From Dichotomicrobium thermohalophilum (GTDB lineage Bacteria; Pseudomonadota; Alphaproteobacteria; Rhizobiales; Rhodomicrobiaceae), in contig NZ_QXDF01000002.1 in assembly GCF_003550175.1 (NCBI RefSeq), positions 298,244-362,243 of the forward strand: DNA of 64,000 bases, in the 5' to 3' direction. Each line of letters begins with the position of its first letter. Position 1 is the first letter of the stretch. Both the position numbers and the translations under genes were made by a program. Positions 39,022-46,160 of the stretch are shown one piece after another. The notes under the pieces were generated by a model, which was given only the letters and a program-made list of their open reading frames with translations, had not been told where the DNA came from and searched no databases.

Positions 39022-39050
39022 GACCGGGCCGTTCGCGGCCCGGTCCTTTT
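39022..39050 (+). terminator. Intrinsic terminator after the betaine synthase
   Basis: A perfect 9-bp stem, GACCGGGCC / GGCCCGGTC with loop GTTCGC, is followed by CTTTT, 8 bases after the stop codon. This is a textbook Rho-independent terminator for the methyltransferase gene. Confidence 0.93.
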
Positions 39051-39136
39051 GTGGGGTGGCGGAGCGCCCGGATGGTTTGAAGACGTCATTCCCGCACTTA
39101 CCCCCCGCCCATGCATTGCGCGACCTGTCGAGATGT

Positions 39137-39577
39137 CTAAACACGAGCGGCGCGAAACGCTTGCAGCGCCTCGCTTATGATGCGGTCGTGGTCGAAGGCC
39201 AGCCGCGGCAACTCATTGATCAGGAACCAGCCGGCATCAGCCGCATCGTCGTTCGCGCGCAGGGCTGCTGCGCGCTTGTCGGCCCGTCCCCAGAAGGCCA
39301 GCGACAGCGTCCGGCCCCGCGGATCGCGGTCGATCGCATCGAAATAGCCGAGAAAGCCCAGCGGGATGCCACTGACCCCGGTCTCTTCGGCGAGTTCGCG
39401 CGCGGCGGCGTCCACCACTCTCTCCTCAATCCCCACGAACCCCCCGGGCAGGGCCCATGTGCCCTCAAATGGCGGCTTTCCGCGCCGGACAAGCAGGACC
39501 TCCGGCGCCTCGCCATTGGCGAATAGCGCGACATCCACCGTTACCGCCATGCGCGGGTGGTCGTAGGTATAGCTCAT
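39137..39577 (-). CDS. NUDIX hydrolase
   Basis: A 146-residue NUDIX protein with a complete Nudix box, GFVGIEERVVDAAARELAEE (followed by TG), fitting G-x5-E-x7-R-E-L-x-E-E-x-G. The N-terminal HPRMAVTVDVALFANG and VLLVRRGKPPFEG resemble the group related to ADP-ribose or NADH pyrophosphatases. Substrate unknown. It begins 10 nt after the yciE stop on the same strand, so is probably carried on the same stress-controlled transcript. Confidence 0.9.
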   Translation of the reverse strand: MSYTYDHPRMAVTVDVALFANGEAPEVLLVRRGKPPFEGTWALPGGFVGIEERVVDAAARELAEETGVSGIPLGFLGYFDAIDRDPRGRTLSLAFWGRADKRAAALRANDDAADAGWFLINELPRLAFDHDRIISEALQAFRAARV

Positions 39578-39586
39578 GCCTACGCG

Positions 39587-40075
39587 CTAGGCTGCCTGTG
39601 GATTAACGGCCGACTTGGCCAGCTCGGTCAGTTTCTCGTCGGTGCTTTTCTCTTCTTCGAGGATCGCGTGCAGGGTGTTGGCATCGTCCTCATGGCCGAG
39701 CCGCTTCGCCCAGCTCGCCAGCGTGCCGTAAACGGCGATCTCGTAATGTCCGATGCGTTGCGCAGACGAGATCAGTCCGGCGTCACGCAGGTCCGGGTTC
39801 TCGATCATGTGCGCCCATTTGTCGGCCTCGCCGATGATGCTCTTCATCGACTGGTCCTGGTGTTCGCGCGGGTCGATGTTGTGACGCTTCAGGATGTCCT
39901 CAAGTCGCTGGACGTGGGACTGCGTCTGGCCCAGATGGCCTTCCATCGCGCCCTTGAGCTGCGGGTTGTGGGCCAGTTCGGCCATGCCGGGCAGGGCCTT
40001 TGCGAGTTGATCCTCGGCGGAATAGAGCTCCTGAAGCTCGGCGAGATACATCTGCTTGAAGTCGGTGACGTTCAT
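39587..40075 (-). CDS. Ferritin-like DUF892 (YciE-type) protein
   Basis: A 162-residue four-helix protein of the DUF892/YciE group, predicted diiron ferritin-like and associated with general stress. The start is the ATG at 40075 (MNVTDFKQMYLAELQELYS). Metal-ligand-type residues are in ELQELYSAEDQLAKALP, HLGQTQSHVQRLEDIL, AQRIGHYEIAVYGT and ILEEEKSTDEKL. The promoter region carries a perfect GGAAC-N17-CGTT box. NUDIX follows downstream. Confidence 0.92.
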   Translation of the reverse strand: MNVTDFKQMYLAELQELYSAEDQLAKALPGMAELAHNPQLKGAMEGHLGQTQSHVQRLEDILKRHNIDPREHQDQSMKSIIGEADKWAHMIENPDLRDAGLISSAQRIGHYEIAVYGTLASWAKRLGHEDDANTLHAILEEEKSTDEKLTELAKSAVNPQAA

Positions 40076-40128
40076 GGCTCTCCTCACTGCATTTCCGGCT
40101 GTGCCTGGCGCACGCGGGTTACGTCTAC

Positions 40129-40154
40129 AACGCGGCTTTCCGCCGGCTGGTTCC
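40129..40154 (-). promoter_or_regulatory. EcfG-type promoter for yciE
   Basis: Read on the minus strand, GGAAC (40154-40150) and CGTT (40132-40129) are separated by exactly 17 bases, the alphaproteobacterial general-stress sigma (EcfG) consensus. It ends about 54 bases before the yciE start. It is back to back with the promoter at 40159-40184. Confidence 0.8.
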
Positions 40155-40158
40155 CGCC

Positions 40159-40184
40159 GGAACGCACGCGGGCGCTCCGGCGTT
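40159..40184 (+). promoter_or_regulatory. EcfG-type promoter for the DJ-1/PfpI gene
   Basis: GGAAC (40159-40163), 17 bases, then CGTT (40181-40184) matches the EcfG consensus; the gene starts 48 bases further on. With the minus-strand box it makes a divergent pair 4 bases apart, giving coordinated stress control of two units. Confidence 0.8.
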
Positions 40185-40231
40185 ATTCGTGCAGAACGTC
40201 ATTCCAGCAATTCAAACGAGAGGACGCCGTC

Positions 40232-40795
40232 ATGAAGGATCTGACCGGCAAGAAGATCGCGATTCTCGCAACCAACGGCTTTGAACAATCCGAGTTGTTC
40301 GTGCCGCGCGAGAAGCTGCATGAGGCAGGTGCGCAGGTGCATGTCGTTTCGCCCGAGACGGGCACAATCACGGCCTGGAACAAGACGAACTGGGGCGAGA
40401 GCGTTTCGGTCGACCGCCCGCTCGACGAAGTGGATCAGTCGGAATATGACGCCCTCGTCATACCGGGCGGTCAGATCAACCCTGATATCCTGCGCACCAA
40501 GCCGAAGGCGGTCGAACTCGTCAAAGCCTTCTACAAGGCGCAGAAGCCCATCGCCGCGATCTGTCACGGGCCGTGGCTGCTAATCGAGGCCGATATTGTG
40601 CGCGGGCGCCGCGCGACCTCGTATCATTCGATCAAGACCGACATGATCAATGCCGGTGCGCAGTGGGAGGATTCCGAGGTCGTGACCGACCAGGGCATGA
40701 TCACCAGCCGCCACCCCGGCGACCTCGACGCGTTCTGCGACAAGATCGCCGAGGAGGTGCTGGAGGGTAAGCACTCGCGGCGCGCGGTGGCCTAG
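40232..40795 (+). CDS. DJ-1/PfpI family protein (general stress type)
   Basis: A 187-residue DJ-1/PfpI superfamily protein (YhbO/YraA/GSP18-like), variously described as protease-like or protein/nucleotide deglycase. Start at ATG 40232 (MKDLTGKKIAILATNGFEQSE). The nucleophile cysteine is in PIAAICHGPWLLIEA, with SYHSIKTDMINAGAQW and MITSRHPGDLDAFC downstream. Stress function fits the EcfG-type promoter. Its stop codon shares bases with that of the convergent HlyD-type gene (CTAG). Confidence 0.93.
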   Translation: MKDLTGKKIAILATNGFEQSELFVPREKLHEAGAQVHVVSPETGTITAWNKTNWGESVSVDRPLDEVDQSEYDALVIPGGQINPDILRTKPKAVELVKAFYKAQKPIAAICHGPWLLIEADIVRGRRATSYHSIKTDMINAGAQWEDSEVVTDQGMITSRHPGDLDAFCDKIAEEVLEGKHSRRAVA

Positions 40796-42129
40796 CTCTC
40801 GCGGAAGGCGCGGGTGAGCGTGTCCTTCAGCGGGCGCATCAGATAGTCGAAGAAGGTACGCTCGCCCGTCTTGATGTAGACCTCGGCCGGCATGCCCGGC
40901 CGGGCGTCGAAGCCGGGAATTTCCGCTGCGCGCGCCTTGTCCAGCTTCACCCGGACGATGTAGGCAGCTTTCTTGCGGCTGTTCGCAGGATCCTCGCTCA
41001 CCGCATCGGCCGAGACGTATTCGACCTGGCCGGGGATCATCGGCGTGGTCCGCTGGTTGAGCGCCGTCAACCGGATATGGGCGCTCTGGTTCACCGCAAT
41101 GTTGTCGATGTCCGTCGGGCGCACGCGCGTTTCGATGATGAGATCGTCGTTGCTTGGCAGGAGTTTTAAGAGCGTGCCGCCCGGCTCCAGAACGCCGCCC
41201 GGCGTATGATACATCAGCTCGACAACCGTGCCTTCCACCGGCGCGAGGATCTCCGAACGCTCCACAACGTCGCGGGCCGCGCCGATCTGCTCGCGAATGT
41301 CGTCGATCTGGGTTTCAACGTTGCGCAGTTCTTCGTAAGCTGCGCTGACTGTGCTGCTACGCAGATGCACGATCTTCTGCCTCGCGCGCGCAATGCGCTC
41401 CTTCACCTCGCCGATGCGCGCCTGCAGCGTGCCGATCTCGCCTTCGAGCTGCGCCTGCTTGCGCTCCAGCGCCAGCGCCTCCGGCTTGCGCATCAATCCT
41501 TTTTGGAGCAGCGTCTTCTTGTCGGCCAGCTCTTGCTCGATCAGGTCGAGCTGGGTGCCCAGGGCAGCGATCCGCGTCTGGTAGCCGCGCACACTTTCCT
41601 TCAGGCTGGCGATCTCCAGGTCCAGTACGCGCTCCTGATCGAGCCGCCTGGTCAGCCGCGAGCGGAACTCCGCGCGCTGGCGCTCAAGCACCCCGGCGAG
41701 CGTTTGATCGGTCCTCGCCGTTTCAGCTAGGTCGCCGAAGTCGACGGCCTCGGCAAGCTTCGTCTCGGCCTCAAGGCGCGCGCTTACCGCTTGCAGCCGG
41801 CGCAGGCGCACGCGCAGCCGCGCCAGCTTGGCCTTTGCGGCGGTGTCGTCGAGGACCGCAAGGGTTTCGCCCGCCTCGACGTGATCGCCCTCGCGCACGC
41901 GGATTTCATTGATGATGCCGCCTTCCAGATGCTGGATCGTCTTGTTCTGGCTGGTGGCGACGAACGAGCCGCTGGCGACCACCGCGCCGTCGATTGGCGC
42001 CGTGCCCGCCCAGACGCCGAAGCCGCCGAGGCCGAACAGCAGGATCAGAACACCGGCGATCGTCGCCTTGCCGAGGCCGCGGGGGACGCCCTTGCCCCAG
42101 CTGTGCAGGTTCGGACATTCCTGAAGCAT
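40792..42129 (-). CDS. Type I secretion membrane fusion protein, HlyD family
   Basis: The periplasmic adaptor linking an inner-membrane ABC exporter to an outer-membrane TolC-type channel. The 445-residue product has a short cytoplasmic head, one membrane helix (about 24-44), a biotinyl/lipoyl half (VVASGSFVATSQNKTIQHLEG), a long coiled-coil hairpin (about 95-280), and the family ending GMPAEVYIKTGERTFFDYLM. It starts 12 nt after the ABC gene. No TolC homologue lies in the window, so the outer channel must be encoded elsewhere. Confidence 0.95.
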   Translation of the reverse strand: MLQECPNLHSWGKGVPRGLGKATIAGVLILLFGLGGFGVWAGTAPIDGAVVASGSFVATSQNKTIQHLEGGIINEIRVREGDHVEAGETLAVLDDTAAKAKLARLRVRLRRLQAVSARLEAETKLAEAVDFGDLAETARTDQTLAGVLERQRAEFRSRLTRRLDQERVLDLEIASLKESVRGYQTRIAALGTQLDLIEQELADKKTLLQKGLMRKPEALALERKQAQLEGEIGTLQARIGEVKERIARARQKIVHLRSSTVSAAYEELRNVETQIDDIREQIGAARDVVERSEILAPVEGTVVELMYHTPGGVLEPGGTLLKLLPSNDDLIIETRVRPTDIDNIAVNQSAHIRLTALNQRTTPMIPGQVEYVSADAVSEDPANSRKKAAYIVRVKLDKARAAEIPGFDARPGMPAEVYIKTGERTFFDYLMRPLKDTLTRAFRES

Positions 42130-42141
42130 TGCGGTCTCCTC

Positions 42142-44052
42142 TTAGGATTGCTGGAAGGTGACGTTCGCCGCGCCGGTCACGCCCTGGACGCCCCCGCCTG
42201 AACCAAAGGCTGCATGGGTGCCGGCGTGGCGGGCCTTGATCGCCCGCTGGGTTTCCTGCTTCGGCTGTTGCTGGCTGGCCTGCTGGGTCGAGAGCAGGCG
42301 CGGGATGATCTCGCGGGCCGGGCCGAAGCCGGCAACGCGGCCTTGCTGCAGCACCATCACCTTGTCGACCGATTCCAGGATCGCCAGCCGCTGCGTGATG
42401 AGCACGATCGTGATGCCCTGCTCCTTGGCGTGTTTGAGCGCGGCCCGCAGTGCCTTTTCGCCGTCAACGTCGAGGTTGGCATTCGGCTCGTCGAGCACGA
42501 GGAGCTTCGGGTTACCGAAGAAGGCGCGGGCAAGGCCGACGCGCTGGCGCTGGCCTCCCGATAGTGGGCTGCCGTCCGCGGCGATCATCGTCTCGTAGCC
42601 TTGGGGCAGCCGCAGGATCATCTCGTGAACCCCGGCAAGCTGGGCGGCGCGGTAGATTTCAGCATCGCTGACATCCTCACGCAGCCGGGCGATGTTCGCT
42701 TTGATCGTGCCGGGAAACAGCTCGACGTCCTGCGGCAGATAGCCGATCGTCTCGCCCAACTGGCGCGGGTTCCAGTTCTTCAGCTCCGCGCCGTCCAGCC
42801 GGATCTTCCCGGCGGTCTGCGCGACGCCGCCGACCAGGATGCGCGCCAGCGTCGACTTTCCGCCGCCCGATGGCCCGACGACGGCCAGCGCCTCACCCGG
42901 CTCCAGCAGCATGTTGACCCCGTTGAGCACTGGATCGCGCTCGCCCTTGGGCACATAGAGCAGCTTTTCAACTTGCAGCTCGCCTTTCGGCTCGGGCAGC
43001 CAGAGGCGCACCTCCTGGTTTTTCATCGGCTCGACAAGCGACTTGACGCGCTTGTAGGCGTGCCGCGCCTGCACGAAGCTGCGCCAGCCCTCGATCGCGC
43101 CCTCGATCGGGGCGAGCGCGCGCCCGGCGATGATGGATGCGGCGATCATCATGCCGCCGGTGAGCTGCGCTTGCAGCGCCAGGTACGCGCCCGTGCCGAG
43201 CACGGCGATCTGGGTGAGCAGACGCACCAGCTTGGAGAAGCCGCTGAGATAGGCGTTGCGGTCCTGCGCGCGGATAAGGGAGGTCAGGGACTGCGCATTC
43301 GACTGCCCCCACAGCATGATCCCTTCATTCATCATGCCCATGCCGGAAAGCGCTTGCGAATTGCGGGACAGCGCCTCCGCCTGGTTCTCCGCGGCTTGCC
43401 CGTGTCCGCTCGCTTCGGCGAACGGAGAGGCCGTCAACTGCTGGTTGACGATCGCCACGGCGCAGAGCAGCAGGCCAGCCCCCAGCGCAATGAAGCCGAG
43501 GGTAGGGTGAATGAGGAACACGACGGCGAAATAGAGCGGGGCAAGCGGCGCGTCGAATATCAGCGGCATGACCGGGCCGATGATGAAATTGCGCACCTGC
43601 TGCAGGCTGCGCAGCGCCTGCGCGGCGGTCGGGCCAGCCTGTCCGTGTAGCGCGCCCGCCAGCGCGGGGCCTGCCAGCGTCGTCTCAAGTCGGGTGCCGA
43701 TGCGCGAGAGCATGAGCCGGCGCATCATGTCGAGCGCCACCATTGCCAGGATCGCACCCACCGCCACCACGCTCAGCATCATAAGCGTGTCGGTGTTGCG
43801 GCTGGTCAGCACCCGATCGGAAAGCTGGAACAGGTAGATCGGGATGGTGAGCATCAGCAGGTTGATGACCACCGAGAACGCGCCGACGCTGACGAACCCG
43901 CGCCGGCAGATATTGAGACCCTTCTTAAGCGCCTTGAGGTTATCGGCGCCCGTGCGCGCTTCCGGCGTCTGCCGGGACGCCTTGCCGGCTGGCTTCAGAC
44001 GCGCGGTCTCGGCAGGGCTGGCGTGATCGGCGCTGGTTTCTGTGCGGCGCAT
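42142..44052 (-). CDS. Type I secretion ABC exporter, PrtD-like (permease and ATPase)
   Basis: A 636-residue fused permease/ATPase exporting unfolded protein through the inner membrane. The first 55 or so residues are basic and disordered; there is no C39 peptidase domain. Six membrane helices follow, then an ATPase domain with Walker A VVGPSGGGKSTLARIL, signature LSGGQRQRVGLARAF and Walker B LLVLDEPNANLD. The switch (H-loop) reads VLITQRLAIL, with Gln where His is usual. A Gln/Ala/Gly-rich tail of about 45 residues ends the protein. Its direct upstream partners are the two repeat proteins, its likely substrates. Confidence 0.94.
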   Translation of the reverse strand: MRRTETSADHASPAETARLKPAGKASRQTPEARTGADNLKALKKGLNICRRGFVSVGAFSVVINLLMLTIPIYLFQLSDRVLTSRNTDTLMMLSVVAVGAILAMVALDMMRRLMLSRIGTRLETTLAGPALAGALHGQAGPTAAQALRSLQQVRNFIIGPVMPLIFDAPLAPLYFAVVFLIHPTLGFIALGAGLLLCAVAIVNQQLTASPFAEASGHGQAAENQAEALSRNSQALSGMGMMNEGIMLWGQSNAQSLTSLIRAQDRNAYLSGFSKLVRLLTQIAVLGTGAYLALQAQLTGGMMIAASIIAGRALAPIEGAIEGWRSFVQARHAYKRVKSLVEPMKNQEVRLWLPEPKGELQVEKLLYVPKGERDPVLNGVNMLLEPGEALAVVGPSGGGKSTLARILVGGVAQTAGKIRLDGAELKNWNPRQLGETIGYLPQDVELFPGTIKANIARLREDVSDAEIYRAAQLAGVHEMILRLPQGYETMIAADGSPLSGGQRQRVGLARAFFGNPKLLVLDEPNANLDVDGEKALRAALKHAKEQGITIVLITQRLAILESVDKVMVLQQGRVAGFGPAREIIPRLLSTQQASQQQPKQETQRAIKARHAGTHAAFGSGGGVQGVTGAANVTFQQS

Positions 44053-44076
44053 CTTTTTGTCCTTCTCGAAACAGGC

Positions 44077-45279
44077 TCAGACGATCGCGTCGCCGAACAG
44101 GCCGTGGGGGAGGGCCTCGTCATCGGCGGCGAAGCCACTCTCCGGGGGGTGCGGATCGGCCATGCCGGCGTCAAAGATCTGCGCGATCTGATCGCCGTCG
44201 TTCATGTAGTTGGCCTGATAGATCAGGTTGTATTCGTAGTAGTTGCCGGGCACGTCGTGGCCAGGGACGGCGTTGTCGTCGATCACGAGGGCGGTGTTGC
44301 TCTGGCTGTTGCCGCCGGTGCTCGCCGTCTGCGTGCCGCTGCCGCCGCCGAAGATCTGCTGGCCGACGACGTCTCCGTCGTTCATGAAGTTGATCTGGGT
44401 GGTGATGTTGTAGTCCACCGTGTCGCTCGCCCCGATCTGAAGGCCGGCGGGCACGGCGCCAGCGCTGCTCGTCAGCGAATGGACCGTGGCCGCATTGATC
44501 TGCGTGTTGCCGCCGGTGGTGATGCTCTGCGCGCTGTCCAGGCCGCCGCCGGAGATGAGGTTGAAGGCGATGTCGCCGTCGTTGAGCGCGTTCAGGCTGT
44601 AGATCGCGTTGGTTTCGTAGTAGCTGCCGCCGAGCCAGCCGAAATCGCCATAGCCGCCGGCGTCCATGATGGTGGCGGTGTTGGTCTGCGTGTTACCGCC
44701 CGTCATGGCCCATTGGCCAAAGCCGAGGCCAAGCAGGCTGGCATCGCTTGCGCCAACGATCTCCTGCACGATGAAGTCGCTGTCCAGCAGCACGTTGAGC
44801 TGGAAGATGACGTTGAACTCGAAGACATCAGGGACGTCTTCGCAGCCTTCCTGCGTCGAGTCGGAAAGGCCGGATCCTCCGCCGCTCGGGGCGGGGCCTG
44901 CCGTTGGCGAGTCGACAGCGGCTTTTGCTTCGCTGGCCGGTGTTCCCGAGGCATCGCTATCCGTCATCCGGAGGTTGCCACGCGGCACCTCATTCGTATC
45001 GACCCGGGGCGGCGCGCCCGACGCGTGGATGGTAGCGGAGCCGCCAGGGATCGGCCTTGCGTGGATTTCGTCGGTGCCAGGGGATTCCGTTACCGCGTTC
45101 GGCACTTGGCCCGCGATCGGCGCAAGGTCAGTTGGCGTAACCGGCGCTGCGCCCGGCTCCAGGAAGGTCACAGCAAGCGGCGCGTGCGGGATCTCGAACT
45201 GCCAGCCGCAAAGCTGCCAGCCCATCAGGCTGCGCCCCAGGTCGTCCACTGCCAGCGCCGAAAATCCGTCTGCACTCAT
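44077..45279 (-). CDS. Acidic tandem-repeat protein, candidate type I secretion substrate (Gly/Asn/Gln type)
   Basis: Not a recognised family. 400 residues from the ATG at 45279, with CAGGAG 6 nt upstream; upstream in-frame codons are not used. Residues 1-150 are a low-complexity Pro/Ala/Asp/Ser region after a Trp-containing start (MGWQLCGWQF). Residues 152-370 hold three and a half repeats of about 65 residues: Y-x-x-N-x-I-x-x-x-N-x-M-N-D-G-D, then TGGN-x-Q-x-N-x-A-x-V/I (194-200, 256-262, 322-328). No RTX nonapeptides and no N-terminal signal peptide are seen. Its stop lies 24 nt before the ABC exporter start; it shares core motifs with the upstream paralogue. Confidence 0.8.
   Translation of the reverse strand: MSADGFSALAVDDLGRSLMGWQLCGWQFEIPHAPLAVTFLEPGAAPVTPTDLAPIAGQVPNAVTESPGTDEIHARPIPGGSATIHASGAPPRVDTNEVPRGNLRMTDSDASGTPASEAKAAVDSPTAGPAPSGGGSGLSDSTQEGCEDVPDVFEFNVIFQLNVLLDSDFIVQEIVGASDASLLGLGFGQWAMTGGNTQTNTATIMDAGGYGDFGWLGGSYYETNAIYSLNALNDGDIAFNLISGGGLDSAQSITTGGNTQINAATVHSLTSSAGAVPAGLQIGASDTVDYNITTQINFMNDGDVVGQQIFGGGSGTQTASTGGNSQSNTALVIDDNAVPGHDVPGNYYEYNLIYQANYMNDGDQIAQIFDAGMADPHPPESGFAADDEALPHGLFGDAIV
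44170..44826 (-). repeat. Coding repeats, about 65 residues each, 3.5 copies
   Basis: Units begin at residues 152, 220, 289 and 347 of the protein. Conserved positions are a Tyr/Phe-x-x-Asn, then N-x-M-N-D-G-D (copies 2-4 nearly identical: LNALNDGD, INFMNDGD, ANYMNDGD), then GGN[ST]Q[STI]N. The last copy is truncated after the DGD segment. The repetition is at protein level, with the DNA diverged. Confidence 0.8.
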
Positions 45280-45308
45280 TGTCCGCTCCTGATTCAATCA
45301 ACCCAGAG

Positions 45309-45338
45309 GTGCGCGCCCCGCTTGATGGGGGCGCGCAC
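45309..45338 (-). other. Strong hairpin between the two repeat genes
   Basis: GTGCGCGCCCC (45309-45319) pairs over 11 bp with GGGGCGCGCAC (45328-45338) in the 74-base gap between the repeat genes. It lacks a T tract, so it may be a processing or partial-termination element that lets the first repeat gene be made in excess over the exporter genes. Confidence 0.6.
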
Positions 45339-45353
45339 ATCCCGCCTGCTAAC

Positions 45354-46160
45354 TTAGCCGTCCCAGATCTCGGAGAAGTTGGACTGGCTGTTGCCGCCGC
45401 TGGTGATGTCCTGGTCGAAGTGACCGAGGTTCAGCGCGCCGAACTGGCCGGTCTCCACCCCGTTGACGTTTTCGTCGGCGTCGGCCATCAGGCTGGCCTG
45501 GCTGACGTGGAAGGCGTCGTTGTCGTCGTAGCCGAAACCGGCCGAACCATAGTCGCCGATCAGAGAGGTGTTGGCCTGCTCATTCTCGCCGCTGTCGATT
45601 TCCTGATCGACGCCGGTCATGTTGGCGAAGCCGAGCTGAGCGCCTTCAAAGACATTCGCGTTCTGATCGGTGTCGATCATGAAGTTGGACTGATCGACCT
45701 TGACGGTGTCGTTGCCGTCCGCGCCGAAGCCGAACTTGCTCTTCCAGCCTCCGCCCGCGGCATCGTGATCATCGATAAGCGAGTGGTTGGACTGCTCGTT
45801 TTCGCCGCTGTCGATGTCCTGCTCATCGACGGAGGCAACGTTGAAGACGCCAGCCTGGAACAGCGACGCGTCATTGATGTTGTAGTCGCTGTCATCCATC
45901 AGGTTGCTCTGGCCGACCTTGAAGAAGTCGTTGTCGTCAGCGCCAAAGCCGTATCCGGCGGGACCGTCGAAAATCTGCGAGCTGTTGGACTGCTCGTTTT
46001 CGCCGCTCTCGATGTCCTGATCGACGCCGGTTACGTTGAACAGGCCTTTCTGGAACAACGAACCCTCATTCAGGTTCATATCATTGTCGACCAACTCGTT
46101 CTGCTGACCAACCTTGACCGTGTCGTTGTCGTCGAAACTCGGGAAATAAGGATGAGACAT
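45354..46160 (-). CDS. Acidic tandem-repeat protein with curlin-like and Asp/Asn motifs, candidate type I secretion substrate
   Basis: Not a recognised family. 268 residues, very acidic, without cysteine or lysine-rich parts; AGGAG lies 7 nt before the ATG at 46160. Nearly the whole protein is four repeats (about residues 9-71, 72-145, 146-208, 209-268). Each has K/H-V-x-Q-x-x, then an invariant D-x-D-x-N-x-N (25-31, 90-96, 163-169, 227-233), then Q-x-G-x-x-N (37, 102, 175, 239) and SGEN-E-Q-[SA]-N. It has no signal peptide, consistent with type I export. It is first in the operon with the second repeat gene, ABC exporter and HlyD adaptor. Confidence 0.82.
   Translation of the reverse strand: MSHPYFPSFDDNDTVKVGQQNELVDNDMNLNEGSLFQKGLFNVTGVDQDIESGENEQSNSSQIFDGPAGYGFGADDNDFFKVGQSNLMDDSDYNINDASLFQAGVFNVASVDEQDIDSGENEQSNHSLIDDHDAAGGGWKSKFGFGADGNDTVKVDQSNFMIDTDQNANVFEGAQLGFANMTGVDQEIDSGENEQANTSLIGDYGSAGFGYDDNDAFHVSQASLMADADENVNGVETGQFGALNLGHFDQDITSGGNSQSNFSEIWDG
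45357..46136 (-). repeat. Coding repeats, 60-74 residues each, 4 copies
   Basis: Four in-frame units cover residues 9-268. Shared skeleton: DDND-x2-x-V-x-Q, D-x-D-x-N-x-N, F/A-Q-x-G-x-x-N-x4-5-Q, D-I-x-S-G-x-N-x-Q-x-N-x-S-x-I. Copy 2 is longer through an insertion GGGWKSKFG. Copies 1-3 carry GENEQ[SA]N, copy 4 has GGNSQSN, the form used in the paralogue. Confidence 0.85.

Noticed and set aside
44170..46136. Repeated DNA that might suggest a CRISPR array
   Set aside because: Units are about 180-220 bases, in frame and diverged; they are protein repeats and no cas genes are nearby.
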